From NCBI GenBank assembly GCA_947095535.1, contig OX352772.1:119716191-119780190 (forward strand): a stretch of 64,000 nucleotides of DNA, written 5' to 3'. Shown here one piece after another: positions 33,091 through 45,305 of the stretch. A program made the position numbers and the translations under genes. The notes under the pieces are model-generated. The model was not told where the DNA came from, did not search any database, and saw nothing but the letters and a program-made list of their open reading frames with translations. Within the stretch, counting starts at the first letter, position 1, and each line of letters starts with the position of its first letter. Origin of the DNA: Poecilobothrus nobilitatus (Eukaryota; Arthropoda; Insecta; Diptera; Dolichopodidae).

Positions 33091-34754
33091 TATGTATCCG
33101 CTCCCAACATCACATCAATCTTACCGGGTTCGTAATACTTGGGATCAGCCAACTCCAAATCCTCTAAATGTTTCCAGGACTGATTTGGATATATTCGATT
33201 TGACGGTAGGATTCCAGTTAATTTTTTCAGTACCAGGGCATCTACACTCAAATTGGACTCATTGTGAATTGAGGAAAGTTGAACTGAAACCTTTTGTTTT
33301 GCGGTACCTGCTTCATTGTTGCCTAAACCAATTATCTTTGTATAGCTGGGATAACCTTTAAAATTCAATATCTTGAGGAGGGCTTCTGTAATGAATGTTG
33401 GTTGTGATTCTTGATCAATTAACCCTCGAGTTAAATGTTCTTGTCCATCTGCGAAATTTATGGTTACCAAAGCTGTAGCTAACAAAATCTCTCTGTTCAC
33501 ACATTTAGTTCCGACGTGGTGTATTTTTGTTACATTATTTAGATTCTGTGAGCTACCAGGCTCTGATCTTCCTTCATTTTGCTTTGTTGCAATTATTGTT
33601 TCTTTACGTAGCAATGTATGATGCCGATGCTTACATTTGAAACACAACGAACGGTTTGGACTTCTTGTAGCTATATGCTCTTTTGACAAACAATTTGAAC
33701 ACAGCCTTTTATCGATTACAGCTTTTCTTCTCTGCTCGTGGTTCAAACTAATAAATTGTGAACATATCCTGATGGAATATGCTCCTGCACACATTTGGCA
33801 ACTATAGCTTGTGCTTACCTGGAAAGCTCGCTTAGATGTTGACGGTTTGAACTGTTCTTTTATGTTTAACGCCTCTAACGCTCTGAATTGTCCTTCTAAA
33901 AATGTTGCTAATTTTTCGTAAGTGGGAAAATCTTTCGTACCATCTATTTCTCTTTCCCAAAGTTTTTTGTTTTCTAAAGGTAAACGTTCGCTTACCACAT
34001 AAGTGAAGATTATGTCCCAATTCTTTGTGTTTACTGCTAAATCGTTTAAAGCTTGTCTACTTTCATTTGTTTTATAATATTAATTTTATAATATTAAAGG
34101 CTGTATCAGTAGAATAATATGGTTGTGAAAACAAAATCTTCAGTTTTGTTTTGATAAGGACTCTTTTATTATCATACCGGTTTTTTAATGCATCCCAAGC
34201 TGAATCGTAATTATTTTCTGTTATGTTGAAATGTCTTATTACTTGGGCAGCTTCACCTATAACACTAGTTTTAAGATAATGTAATTTTTGGACTTTCGAA
34301 ATTGATTTGTTGTTGTGAATTAATGTTGTATATAGGTCATGAAATGAGGTCCAAAGATTATACTCTCCAGCAAATTTTGGTACATTTATTTTTGGTATAT
34401 TTACTTCTTCCTTTCCAATAGCTTTCTCTTCTTTTTGTTCACTAAGATCACTCGATTTTTTTGAATGGATGCTGAAACAGTCTTCTTTTAAAGTATTTTT
34501 GAAGTCAAATACAAAAGCTTCAACTTCACCAAAAATTTGTTTATTAAAATATTCTGCACAGGCTTCATCTGCATCAAGAACTATTATCTCGTGATTTGAT
34601 TTGAACTTTGAACTTCTTAGTTGATCTCTAACTGGTCTAATTTGTTTTTAAAATAAATTTTTGTTTTACGCGTTTTCGAATCCTTTTTGTAATTAGTCTC
34701 GAACCTAATTAAAGAATTACGGATTTCTCCTTGCTGCCTAATCAAACCTTCCAT
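32904..34754 (-). pseudogene. BEL/Pao Gag and protease, copy B
   Basis: Start ATG at 34752-34754, with the same frameshift after the first 35-40 codons and the same 14-bp tandem duplication (34070-34097). The long frame 33998-32904 carries the knuckles and protease exactly as in copy A, including 'LIDQESQPTF'. Only scattered substitutions separate the two copies (for example D to N in 'SSQNLNN', K to N in 'TINFADG'). Confidence 0.85.
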
Positions 34755-35094
34755 TCTCTTTTTTTTTTATATAAATTTTATTTTAATTAATTAAAAAGAC
34801 AATAAATGCTTTATTTTAGTTTTTTATTTATTATAGTTAGCGGACAAATTTTTTATTATTTTAAAATTTATTTTATTTTTCAACTAACGTTATATAAATG
34901 TAAAACTATAGTATTATAAATTTTAAAAAGTTTAAAAATTATATACTTGTATATATATTTAAATTTTCTCCTTTTTTTTTTATATTTTAATAAAATAAAA
35001 TTACACACTATTTTTTTTTTTTTTTACTTACAATTCAACCAAAAATCTGCATTAATTCAACCAACAATCTCTATTTATCCGGCTCGAGAGACCA

Positions 35095-35757
35095 TGTTAA
35101 ATAGTACGCCTAATTATAAAGGTACGTCAAAGTTGTTCTTCCAAAAAAAATACTTAATAGTTAATAAGTACGCCAAAAAAAATGTTGTTCCAAAAAGTTT
35201 TTTATTTTAATTTAATTTAATTTATAATCAAATATTGCTCCTCTTCTTTCTACCGCTTAAATACGAATGATCCTTAAAACTACTATATTAACTTAAACTA
35301 AAATTATATTACTGTATACTATTATGCTGACTTAAATTAAAATTACCTTACGGTTTGAGTTCATTAACCATTCTTATGTACAAAAGAAAAAGTATCAACA
35401 TCATATGTTTTACTATTATTGTATATAATGATGGTATATAACAAAAAAAGTGAGTAAGTTTAATTCGATTCTCGTTTTTAATTTCTTATTACATAATTAT
35501 ATAATTCAATTTCTTTCTTAGAAAAATAAGCACAAGTAAGTTCATATTTAATTGTTATAAATTTTAAAATTAATTTTTAATATATTGAATATCTCATACA
35601 TTTCTATTATAGGTTTTAGATGAAATTCCAGATGATGTTGCTGTGATGCTCCAGTTCATTTAGATAAGTATAACTTTATAAAATGCTTAAAAGAATAAAG
35701 TTCTTTGTGTTTTTTTTTTTTTCAGTTTAGGTTGATGTTGCTTGTGATTCTGGAACA
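35095..35757 (-). repeat. BEL/Pao LTR, copy B
   Basis: Matches 25566-26228 closely, including the loss of about 90 bp relative to 19001-19752. It is followed by the same flank (catatgtacattattt), which proves it was copied together with its flank. Confidence 0.9.
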
Positions 35758-36792
35758 CATATGTACATTATTTATGCATCACAAATTCAATAATATTTCA
35801 TTTTTTTCATTCAAATCAAATATTTTTTTTGCTTAAAAATTTGTTAAGAATTAGAAATCTGATTGCGGAAAATATAAGTATTCGAAAATAACCGTTCAAT
35901 AAGAGGTCTATTTATGTATTAATTAAGATATGTGACAAAGTTCAAACCATACTAGAAAATATTTCGCCAGTCCTTAAATTTTATTTTTAATAAAATTTCA
36001 AATATACTTGTTTCTTCTTAGGCATCTTAAATTTATCTAAGGTCTTAAACTAAGTAAATCCTAAACTTCCATAGCTTCGTGATGTAGATAATGATAGAGT
36101 TGATATTGTTTTGTTTTACCTTCTTTCAATACATTAATAATTTCTTCTAGTGCATTATTGAAGTGTTTCCAGATCACTAATATTGATAAGTGGGAATTTT
36201 CCCTCCTGTATTTTTGTTCTGACGAAACTTTCAGCTACAATCTGTGATCCGGTGTATTCCAAAATCTGAATGTGCCCTAATACATTGTGTAGTAAATATT
36301 TCACAAAATAAATATATGTAAAAATTTCTGAAAATGAATTTTAATTCTGAAGTTATAAAAATATTGAACTCATAAAAATTATGATTAATTATATAGATTA
36401 TATGAACAACTCTGCCAGATTGGATAACATTTATATTTATGAACAACTCTGCCAGATTGGGTAGCATTGTGGTTTCTCTATTTTGTTTCACGATTTCCTT
36501 AATATATGATGGTTAACTTAGACCCTATAAGTTTGTTATGTTTAACGAAAATTATGTGTCGCGGTTCATACTGCCTAGACTTTCTGTTTTTTATTATGTT
36601 TCGTTTGACCGTCGAAGGAAAAGGTCGGCTTTTTAGAATTTTTAGTAAAATTTTATTTTTTTTTATTTTGCGGTTATTTCAATTGCTTATAATTGATAAT
36701 TTTAATTCTTTTTGTGTGTATTATAATCAGGAATCTGGAATCATAAAAAAGACGAGGAAGAGTGCAGTAGAGCAGACTGTGTCAACTCTGAG
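35758..36792. other. Duplicate of flank 26229-27263, no gene seen
   Basis: Near-identical copy of the sequence right of BEL copy A, including the 23-bp direct repeat (about 36401-36460). The open frames at 36231 and 36506 mirror those of copy A and are not supported as genes. Confidence 0.6.
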
Positions 36793-37676
36793 ATACCCGT
36801 ATGAACGTAATATATCCTATTTTTATAAAACTTGATCATCTTCTAAAAACATTCAGATGTTTTCGTACCGACGTTAACTACAAATAACATATATTTATGT
36901 TAATTGTGGAGTTGTATGACAGCTACCCAAATCTATTGCGCCTAGCTTCTAGCTAGATAGCTAGCTTCAATAGACACTGAGTTATTTTCATTTAAAAAGA
37001 GAAGTTGTATGGCAGCTACCCGAAGTTGTTACACCAGCAGAACCTAATTTTACAGAAGTTGTTGTCATAAAACTGGATCATCATTTAAAGATCAAGATTT
37101 CAGACCCCTAGCTTCATTAAGTTCCAAGAGGTGCAAGAAACCTGAACCGGCCTCTGTAGACCAACCAAATTTTACAAAAGTTGTTGGCATGTAACTCGAC
37201 ACCTCTCTACTAAATTTCAGATTCCTAGCTGCAATAAACACTGAGTTATTCTCATTTAAACGGAGAAGTTGTATGGCAGCTACCCGAACCCGCCGCACTA
37301 CCACAAGCAAATTTTACAGAAGTTGTTGCCATAAAACTTGATGATCATTTACGAAATTTCAGATACCTAGCTTAAATAGACACTGAGTTATTTCCATTTA
37401 AAGAAAGAAGTTGTATGGCAGCTACTCGAATCCGGCAGCCGAAAATGCTGGATTTAAATAGCAAAACTAACAATTTTGCAAAAGTGACGTAAAAAAAATG
37501 TCAGCCTCCTTTATTTTTTGAGTTATAGTGCGGACGGACGTACATGGCTTAATCGACTCAGAATTCGATTCTGAGCAGATCCATACGTTTGGCACTATAT
37601 CTGGCTCGACTCCTTTAAGGTGCCACAAACGTAATGGTAAATTTATTATACCCTTGAATATAGTTCATACTGGTAT
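36793..37676 (-). mobile_element. 884-bp inverted-end element, copy B
   Basis: Copy of 27264-28147 carried by the tandem duplication, with the same inverted ends and internal repeats and only a handful of substitutions. Confidence 0.65.
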
Positions 37677-38373
37677 AATAAGTGCATTTTTTTCTCCTAT
37701 TATTTTTTTTTCTTAATTTTTGTCTATTTAATTTTGCCATTTCTGTCATGGCCGTCGCTTATTCAATACAATAATTATTTATTGAATATTGGTTTTCTGT
37801 TTTTTTTTTTTGAATGGTTTTATTCAATTTAAATAAGAATACAAAATTATTCTTTATATTTTTATGTTATTACTAACTGTTAGCCCGTCATATAATGAAG
37901 GGATTAATTATGGTAAATTAGATTTTATTTTTATATACATACATATTTTAAAATAATTTGTAAGAATTAACTACTTAAAAAGTGGATAGTAATAAGAATT
38001 TAAAATTAACGAAAAGACAGAGACAAAAAAGAAACCGGCTTGAAATTGAAACCAAAGAATAAAATATTCATTCATTTTGGCACTAGCCGTATATATGTAC
38101 ACACACAATATTAATTTCAGTCATCCGTATTACCTAATACATTATATTCGCACACCAACAAATTCATTTGAGTACCCTTAATAAAATTACGTTAAAAAAT
38201 ATACAGTGTTATTATTTTTCTTTGACAAAAAACTGATATGAAACGATTTGGCATATAAAATCTCAGTACCCAGCAAAGTGTGTCGAAAGTGATGAACCCA
38301 AAATTTAAATTTAAATTATATAAATTATAATTTTATGATTTGAAAAATAAATTTTTTTTTGATGTTTTAGAAT
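37677..38373. other. AT-rich spacer, duplicate of 28148-28843
   Basis: No gene seen. It leads directly into the first unit of the PLE array. Confidence 0.55.
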
Positions 38374-38931
38374 ATTGAATTTAAAAAATTTAACTTAGTT
38401 TTTGAGTCTATTAAATTCTGTTATTTTATATTTTGTTAAGTTTGGAATACATGTATGTGCATACATGCATATATATACAAACAATCAATATATTTTATGT
38501 ATGTATTTTGTAATTTTTTTAATTTTTAATTTGTAATTGTTCGTGTGATAAAATGATGTTATATAAAAAATTCTTTAATTGTAATTTCTAAATTTTTCTA
38601 AAAAGTTGTAAAATATGTAATTGTTTTTAAAAAATTTTTTTAATTTATTATATATGTACATGTTTATTTATTGATAATTTTTTATAAATTTTTGAAAAAG
38701 TGTTTATTTAATTTAAATATAATTATGTACATGTTATTTTTACTGAACCAATATTCTTAAGGTAAAATATTTGTAATTTTCCTCACATTTTTGATATTAT
38801 AAAATAAATAATTTAAGCCCTGATATAGTGTACAATTATACACGAAACGTTGGTAAAAAGTAAAAATTGGTTTATGTTTTAATTTTATTTTTTAAATAAA
38901 GTCCAATACCAGACGAAATAACTACTTTAAA
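38374..38931 (+). repeat. PLE left pLTR, unit 1
   Basis: Runs from attgaatttaaaaaattt to actactttaaa. Compared with copy 0 it has 'aaaagttgtaaaatatg' in place of a longer block near 38600, a state shared with units 2-4. Confidence 0.8.
38812..38859 (+). ncRNA. Hammerhead-like motif, left pLTR unit 1
   Basis: CTGATATA core variant, perfect stem II GTGTA/TACAC, then GAAAC-GTT. The G-to-A change in the core probably weakens cleavage. Confidence 0.55.
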
Positions 38932-38970
38932 TAATAATAAGAAGGATGCAAAATCAATAACAATATAAAC

Positions 38971-41131
38971 ATGAATGTTCCGGGCTTCTACGCTAATATC
39001 AGAAATGTATATGATAATGATGTGGTGATAATTATGAAACAAATCTTAAAAACTTCTAAAAATCTAGCTTCTTATAAAAACAGGAAAATATTTTTATTAC
39101 AATGTAGAATGAGGAACGTAATACCAAACCACATAATATAACATGCATATTCTCATTACAAGTTGAAAAACACCAATATACATAAGATTAGTCTGTATAT
39201 TGATAGAATGAGAGAATTATATGAAAATTTAAGGGAACACATAAGTAATGACATATTTAACACCTTCAAAACGAGAATCGAGAAAACGTTTGATAATAAT
39301 TTTATGAAGTTTAAAAAAACGAACATTAAAAAACTAAAGGAATTGGAGAATAAATATGGATAAATATAATTCTTTGATTAAAGAATATGAGATTACGAAA
39401 CTTTTCTTTAAGAATAATCCAAATTTATACGTGTTAAATAGTAACAGCACGGTTATTATGTACAAAAATGATTATATCACAGCCATACTAAATTTATTAA
39501 GCGACAATAACATATATAAAATAGTGGATAAAGATCCAACCAATAAATTTCAGAATAGAGCTAAAAATTTAATAGACAGACTACATCAAGAAGAATACAT
39601 TACTTTATCACAGTACAAGAAAATCAGAAAATTAAATACGGTGCCGCCCAAACTATACGCAATGAGAAAAACTCATAAGCCCGATATTGCAATGAGACCA
39701 GTAGTATCTTGCATCAATTCTCCTATGACTATAACATAGCGGCAATGACACATAACATTCTTTCAAATCACACAAAAACTTTTGACCACAATATCAATAA
39801 TTCTAAAGAGTTAGTTAACTTAGTGAAAGATATAAAATTGCCTGAAGATTATATTTTAATTTCCTTGGATGTAGTATCACTTTTTACGATAATACCAAAA
39901 GAACTTGTGATATCGTGTATAAAAGAATATTGGATATTAATATCAACATACACATCTATTCCTTTAAACTTGTTTATTGAAATGATAGAATTTATTTTTC
40001 AATCCAGCTATTTTAAATTTGGGGGAGTATGTTATTTACAAATGGATGGCACGGCTATGGGTAATCCAACCAGTCCTTCTTTGGCAAATATTGTACTAAA
40101 TAAAATTATTAATAATGCTGTTAAAAAGCTTCATTTTAATGTTCCGATATTAAAATTATATGTAGATGATATGTTATTAGCGATTCCAAAAGATAGCATA
40201 GAGGATACTTTATCATGTTTTAACAGTATCAACAACAAGATGCAGTTCACGATCGAGGTAGAAAGTAATTTTATGTTACCATTTTTAGATGTTTTAGTTA
40301 TTAGGAATGAAGATGGAAGCGTTTATACGGATTGGTATATAAAACCTACATCTTCTGGGAGAACACTCAATTTCCTTTCAACCCATCAATTACATCATAA
40401 ACGTAACATCGTCTTTAACATGTTAAATAAAATCCACAATATATGCTCGCCACAATTTATAGAGAAAAATATTGATAGAATCAAAAGTATTTTGAAAAAT
40501 AATAATTATCCAAAATTTTTTGTGAACAATATAATTTACAACTATAAGAATAACACAATCGATAATAATGCAGACCAAAATATTCCTACTATAAAAAAGA
40601 ACCCGAAAGAGCTGATATTAAATTTTTAAAATTTGAATATATTCCTGGTTTATCTAATAAAATAGAAAAAATATTCAGAACAACTACAGCGAATTGTAAA
40701 TTTGTATATTATAATAATAAAACTGTACATAGAGTGTTCTCCAAATTAAAGGATAAAGATAATACATTTCGTCAGTCTAGTCTGGTTTACAAAATTGAGT
40801 GTAGTACATTCAATGTTTGCTACATCGGACAAACTAAGCAATATTTAAAATCACGGGTGTATCAACACAAATATGATTGCCAGATTATGAATATAAACAA
40901 AAAAGAAAAGCTGCTCTAGCGCTACATTTTTTTTTGAAAATGAAAACCACCAATTTAATTTTGACGAAAAGAAAATAGTACATAGAGAACTGGTTTAAAA
41001 GAAATATCAGTGAAATGATATTCATCGAAATGAATTCAAACAGCATAAACTTCAAAACGGACACTCAAAAAGTAAATACCACTTATAAATCTTTAATTGA
41101 ATCATATAAAAATATAATAAAATATCATTAA
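38971..41131 (+). pseudogene. PLE reverse transcriptase with GIY-YIG endonuclease, unit 1
   Basis: The ORF starts at ATG 38971 and would end at TAA 41129-41131, about 720 codons. Lesions are a TAA at 39139-39141, a frame change at the overlapping ATGGATAA (39356-39363), a second near 39709-39739, a third near 40590-40629, and a fourth near 40917. RT blocks are 'KLYAMRKTHKPDIAMRPV', 'YILISLDVVSLFTIIP' (motif A Asp), 'MDGTAMGNPTSPSLANIV' (motif B), 'ILKLYVDDMLLAI' (motif C) and 'SNFMLPFLDVLV'. The GIY-YIG domain lies at 40734-40919: 'SLVYKIECSTFNVCYIGQ', then the Arg and His of 'LKSRVYQHKYD'. PLEs prime reverse transcription at a cut in the target, often near telomeres or in tandem arrays. Confidence 0.9.
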
Positions 41132-41230
41132 AAAACTGTAATGTTGATAAATATTATAATTTGTGTGAATACGTATGTAAATATTTCTTTAATGTTTTAT
41201 TTTTAAAAATTTTTTAAATTTATTTAAAAT

Positions 41231-41780
41231 ATTAACTTAGTTTTTGAGTCTATTAAATTCTGTTATTTTATATTTTGTTAAATTTGGAATACATGTATGT
41301 GCATACATGCATATATATACAAACAATCAATATATTTTATATATTTTGTAATTTTTTTTTAATTTTTAATTTGTAATTGTTCGTGTGATAAAATGATGTT
41401 ATATAAAAAATTCTTTAATTCAAATTTCTAAATCTTTCTAAATTTTAATTTTACTAAACTTGTTTTTAATATGTAATTGTTTTTAAAAAATTTTTTTTAA
41501 TTTATTATATGTGCACATGTTTATTTATTGACAATTTTTTATAAATTTTTGAAAAAGTGTTTATTTAATTTAAATATAATTATGTACATGTTATTTTTAC
41601 TGGACCAATATTCTTAAGGTAAAATATTTGTAATTTTCCTCACATTTTAAAATAAATAATTTTAGCCCTGATGAAGTTTACAATTATACACGAAACGTTG
41701 GTAAAAAGTAAAAATTGGTTTATGTTTAAATTTTTATTTTTTAAATAAAGTCCAATACCAGACGAAATAACTACTTTAAA
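41231..41780 (+). repeat. PLE right pLTR, unit 1
   Basis: Related to the left pLTR from 'acttagtttttgagtc' through 'actactttaaa' but of a distinct subtype (ttcaaatttctaaatctttc; tgtgcacatg). Confidence 0.8.
41660..41707 (+). ncRNA. Hammerhead-like motif, right pLTR unit 1
   Basis: CTGATGA core intact, one extra A before stem II, stem II GTTTA/TACAC with one mismatch, GAAAC-GTT, and helix I from ttttagcc with ggtaaaaa (G-C pairs at its base, one A-A mismatch). Confidence 0.65.
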
Positions 41781-41839
41781 GTATATATTTATCTTATAAT
41801 TTTGTTTAACAAGATTTTTTTATGCCGAACTGAACGTTT

Positions 41840-42397
41840 ATTGAATTTAAAAAATTTAACTTAGTTTTTGAGTCTATTAAATTCTGTTATTTTATATTTT
41901 GTTAAGTTTGGAATACATGTATGTGCATACATGCATATATATACAAACAATCAATATATTTTATGTATGTATTTTGTAATTTTTTTAATTTTTAATTTGT
42001 AATTGTTCGTGTGATAAAATGATGTTATATAAAAAATTCTTTAATTGTAATTTCTAAATTTTTCTAAAAAGTTGTAAAATATGTAATTGTTTTTAAAAAA
42101 TTTTTTTAATTTATTATATATGTACATGTTTATTTATTGATAATTTTTTATAAATTTTTGAAAAAGTGTTTATTTAATTTAAATATAATTATGTACATGT
42201 TATTTTTACTGAACCAATATTCTTAAGGTAAAATATTTGTAATTTTCCTCACATTTTTGATATTATAAAATAAATAATTTAAGCCCTGATATAGTGTACA
42301 ATTATACACGAAACGTTGGTAAAAAGTAAAAATTGGTTTATGTTTTAATTTTATTTTTTAAATAAAGTCCAATACCAGACGAAATAACTACTTTAAA
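41840..42397 (+). repeat. PLE left pLTR, unit 2
   Basis: 558 bp, essentially identical to the left pLTR of unit 1. Preceded by the 59-bp link at 41781-41839. Confidence 0.8.
42278..42325 (+). ncRNA. Hammerhead-like motif, left pLTR unit 2
   Basis: Same CTGATATA variant as unit 1, with perfect stem II. Confidence 0.55.
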
Positions 42398-42436
42398 TAA
42401 TAATAAGAAGGATGCAAAATCAATAACAATATAAAC

Positions 42437-44597
42437 ATGAATGTTCCGGGCTTCTACGCTAATATCAGAAATGTATATGATAATGATGTGGTGATAATTA
42501 TGAAACAAATCTTAAAAACTTCTAAAAATCTAGCTTCTTATAAAAACAGGAAAATATTTTTATTACAATGTAGAATGAGGAACGTAATACCAAACCACAT
42601 AATATAACATGCATATTCTTATTACAAGTTGAAAAACACCAATATACATAAGATTAGTCTGTATATTGATAGAATGAGAGAATTATATGAAAATTTAAGG
42701 GAACACATAAGTAATGACATATTTAACACCTTCAAAACGAGAATCGAGAAAACGTTTGATAATAATTTTATGAAGTTTAAAAAAACGAACATTAAAAAAC
42801 TAAAGGAATTGGAGAATAAATATGGATAAATATAATTCTTTGATTAAAGAATATGAGGTTACGAAACTTTTCTTTAAGAATAATCCAAATTTATACGTGT
42901 TAAATAGTAACAGCACGGTTATTATGTACAAAAATGATTATATCACAGCCATGCTAAATTTATTAGGCGACAATAACATATATAAAATAGTGGATAAAGA
43001 TCCAACCAATAAATTTCAGAATAGAGCTAAAAATTTAATAGACAGACTACATCAAGAAGAATACATTACTTTATCACAGTACAAGAAAATCAGAAAATTA
43101 AATACGGTGCCGCCCAAACTATACGCAATGAGAAAAACTCATAAGCCCGATATTGCAATGAGACCAGTAGTATCTTGCATCAATTCTCCTATGACTATAA
43201 CATAGCGGCAATGACACATAACATTCTTTCAAATCACACAAAAACTTTTGACCACAATATCAATAATTCTAAAGAGTTAGTTAACTTAGTGAAAGATATA
43301 AAATTGCCTGAAGATTATATTTTAATTTCCTTGGATGTAGTATCACTTTTTACGATAATACCAAAAGAACTTGTGATATCGTGTATAAAAGAATATTGGA
43401 TATTAATATCAACATACACATCTATTCCTTTAAACTTGTTTATTGAAATGATAGAATTTATTTTTCAATCCAGCTATTTTAAATTTGGGGGAGTATGTTA
43501 TTTACAAATGGATGGCACGGCTATGGGTAATCCAACCAGTCCTTCTTTGGCAAATATTGTACTAAATAAAATTATTAATAATGCTGTTAAAAAGCTTCAT
43601 TTTAATGTTCCGATATTAAAATTATATGTAGATGATATGTTATTAGCGATTCCAAAAGATAGCATAGAGGATACTTTATCATGTTTTAACAGTATCAACA
43701 ACAAGATGCAGTTCACGATCGAGGTAGAAAGTAATTTTATGTTACCATTTTTAGATGTTTTAGTTATTAGGAATGAAGATGGAAGCGTTTATACGGATTG
43801 GTATATAAAACCTACATCTTCTGGGAGAACACTCAATTTCCTTTCAACCCATCAATTACATCATAAACGTAACATCGTCTTTAACATGTTAAATAAAATC
43901 CACAATATATGCTCGCCACAATTTATAGAGAAAAATATTGATAGAATCAAAAGTATTTTGAAAAATAATAATTATCCAAAATTTTTTGTGAACAATATAA
44001 TTTACAACTATAAGAATAACACAATCGATAATAATGCAGACCAAAATATTCCTACTATAAAAAAGAACCCGAAAGAGCTGATATTAAATTTTTAAAATTT
44101 GAATATATTCCTGGTTTATCTAATAAAATAGAAAAAATATTCAGAACAACTACAGCGAATTGTAAATTTGTATATTATAATAATAAAACTGTACATAGAG
44201 TGTTCTCCAAATTAAAGGATAAAGATAATACATTTCGTCAGTCTAGTCTGGTTTACAAAATTGAGTGTAGTACATTCAATGTTTGCTACATCGGACAAAC
44301 TAAGCAATATTTAAAATCACGGGTGTATCAACACAAATATGATTGCCAGATTATGAATATAAACAAAAAAGAAAAGCTGCTCTAGCGCTACATTTTTTTT
44401 TGAAAATGAAAACCACCAATTTAATTTTGACAAAAAGAAAATAGTACATAGAGAACTGGTTTAAAAGAAATATCAGTGAAATGATATTCATCGAAATGAA
44501 TTCAAACAGCATAAACTTCAAAACGGACACTCAAAAAGTAAATACCACTTATAAATCTTTAATTGAATCATATAAAAATATAATAAAATATCATTAA
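42437..44597 (+). pseudogene. PLE RT/GIY-YIG ORF, unit 2
   Basis: Same architecture and same lesions as unit 1: TAA near 42605, ATGGATAA frame change at 42822-42829, and frame changes near 43175-43205, 44056-44095 and 44383. RT and GIY-YIG motifs are unchanged. Two or three substitutions in the 127-codon segment (I to V, I to M, S to G) define a subtype shared with unit 4. Confidence 0.9.
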
Positions 44598-44696
44598 AAA
44601 ACTGTAATGTTGATAAATATTATAATTTGTGTGAATACGTATGTAAATATTTCTTTAATGTTTTATTTTTAAAAATTTTTTAAATTTATTTAAAAT

Positions 44697-45246
44697 ATTA
44701 ACTTAGTTTTTGAGTCTATTAAATTCTGTTATTTTATATTTTGTTAAATTTGGAATACATGTATGTGCATACATGCATATATATACAAACAATCAATATA
44801 TTTTATATATTTTGTAATTTTTTTTTAATTTTTAATTTGTAATTGTTCGTGTGATAAAATGATGTTATATAAAAAATTCTTTAATTCAAATTTCTAAATC
44901 TTTCTAAATTTTAATTTTACTAAACTTGTTTTTAATATGTAATTGTTTTTAAAAAATTTTTTTTAATTTATTATATGTGCACATGTTTATTTATTGACAA
45001 TTTTTTATAAATTTTTGAAAAAGTGTTTATTTAATTTAAATATAATTATGTACATGTTATTTTTACTGGACCAATATTCTTAAGGTAAAATATTTGTAAT
45101 TTTCCTCACATTTTAAAATAAATAATTTTAGCCCTGATGAAGTTTACAATTATACACGAAACGTTGGTAAAAAGTAAAAATTGGTTTATGTTTAAATTTT
45201 TATTTTTTAAATAAAGTCCAATACCAGACGAAATAACTACTTTAAA
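44697..45246 (+). repeat. PLE right pLTR, unit 2
   Basis: 550 bp, matching the right pLTR of unit 1. Followed by the 59-bp link at 45247-45305. Confidence 0.8.
45126..45173 (+). ncRNA. Hammerhead-like motif, right pLTR unit 2
   Basis: Same CTGATGA form as the right pLTR of unit 1. Confidence 0.65.
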
Positions 45247-45305
45247 GTATATATTTATCTTATAATTTTGTTTAACAAGATTTTTTTATGCCGAACTGAA
45301 CGTTT

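Larger units (their letters stand above)
29973..35757 (-). mobile_element. BEL/Pao element, copy B, lacking its 3' end
   Basis: Same order as copy A, but it begins inside the integrase C-terminal domain, so the downstream LTR is missing. The remaining LTR is 35095-35757. It shares copy A's Gag 14-bp duplication, RT frameshifts and protease Glu. It differs in retaining the integrase first Asp region (30735-30750) and in losing 71 bp of RNase H near 31507. Confidence 0.9.
20366..39473. repeat. Tandem duplication of about 9.6 kb (20366-29959 and 29973-39473)
   Basis: Copy A is 20366-29959 and copy B is 29973-39473. The unit covers the BEL/Pao element from its integrase C-terminus through the right LTR, the flank, the 884-bp element, and the start of the PLE. 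Offsets are 9607 bp at the left, 9536 after a 71-bp deletion in copy B, 9529-9530 in the middle and 9514 at the right end. Translated segments are nearly identical, so the event is recent relative to the decay of the BEL element. Both the right LTR flank and the PLE are included, which excludes a second BEL insertion as the explanation. Confidence 0.92.
38374..41780 (+). mobile_element. Penelope-like element, unit 1
   Basis: Left pLTR 38374-38931, ORF 38971-41131, right pLTR 41231-41780. An RT with a C-terminal GIY-YIG endonuclease identifies a canonical (endonuclease-plus) PLE. It is the second-copy continuation of the truncated copy 0. Confidence 0.9.
41840..45246 (+). mobile_element. Penelope-like element, unit 2
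   Basis: Left pLTR 41840-42397, ORF 42437-44597, right pLTR 44697-45246. Distinguished from unit 1 by 'EYEVTKLF' and 'AMLNLLGDNN' in the ORF, variants it shares with unit 4. Confidence 0.9.

Noticed and set aside
29973..35757. A second independent BEL/Pao insertion
   Set aside because: Its right flank is identical to that of copy A and it lacks the left LTR. It is part of the tandem duplication.
39356..39363. ATGGATAA overlap in the PLE as a natural stop-start coupled gene pair
   Set aside because: PLE RT proteins are normally one ORF and the other lesions nearby are plain frameshifts. The five copies are not independent, so conservation gives no support.
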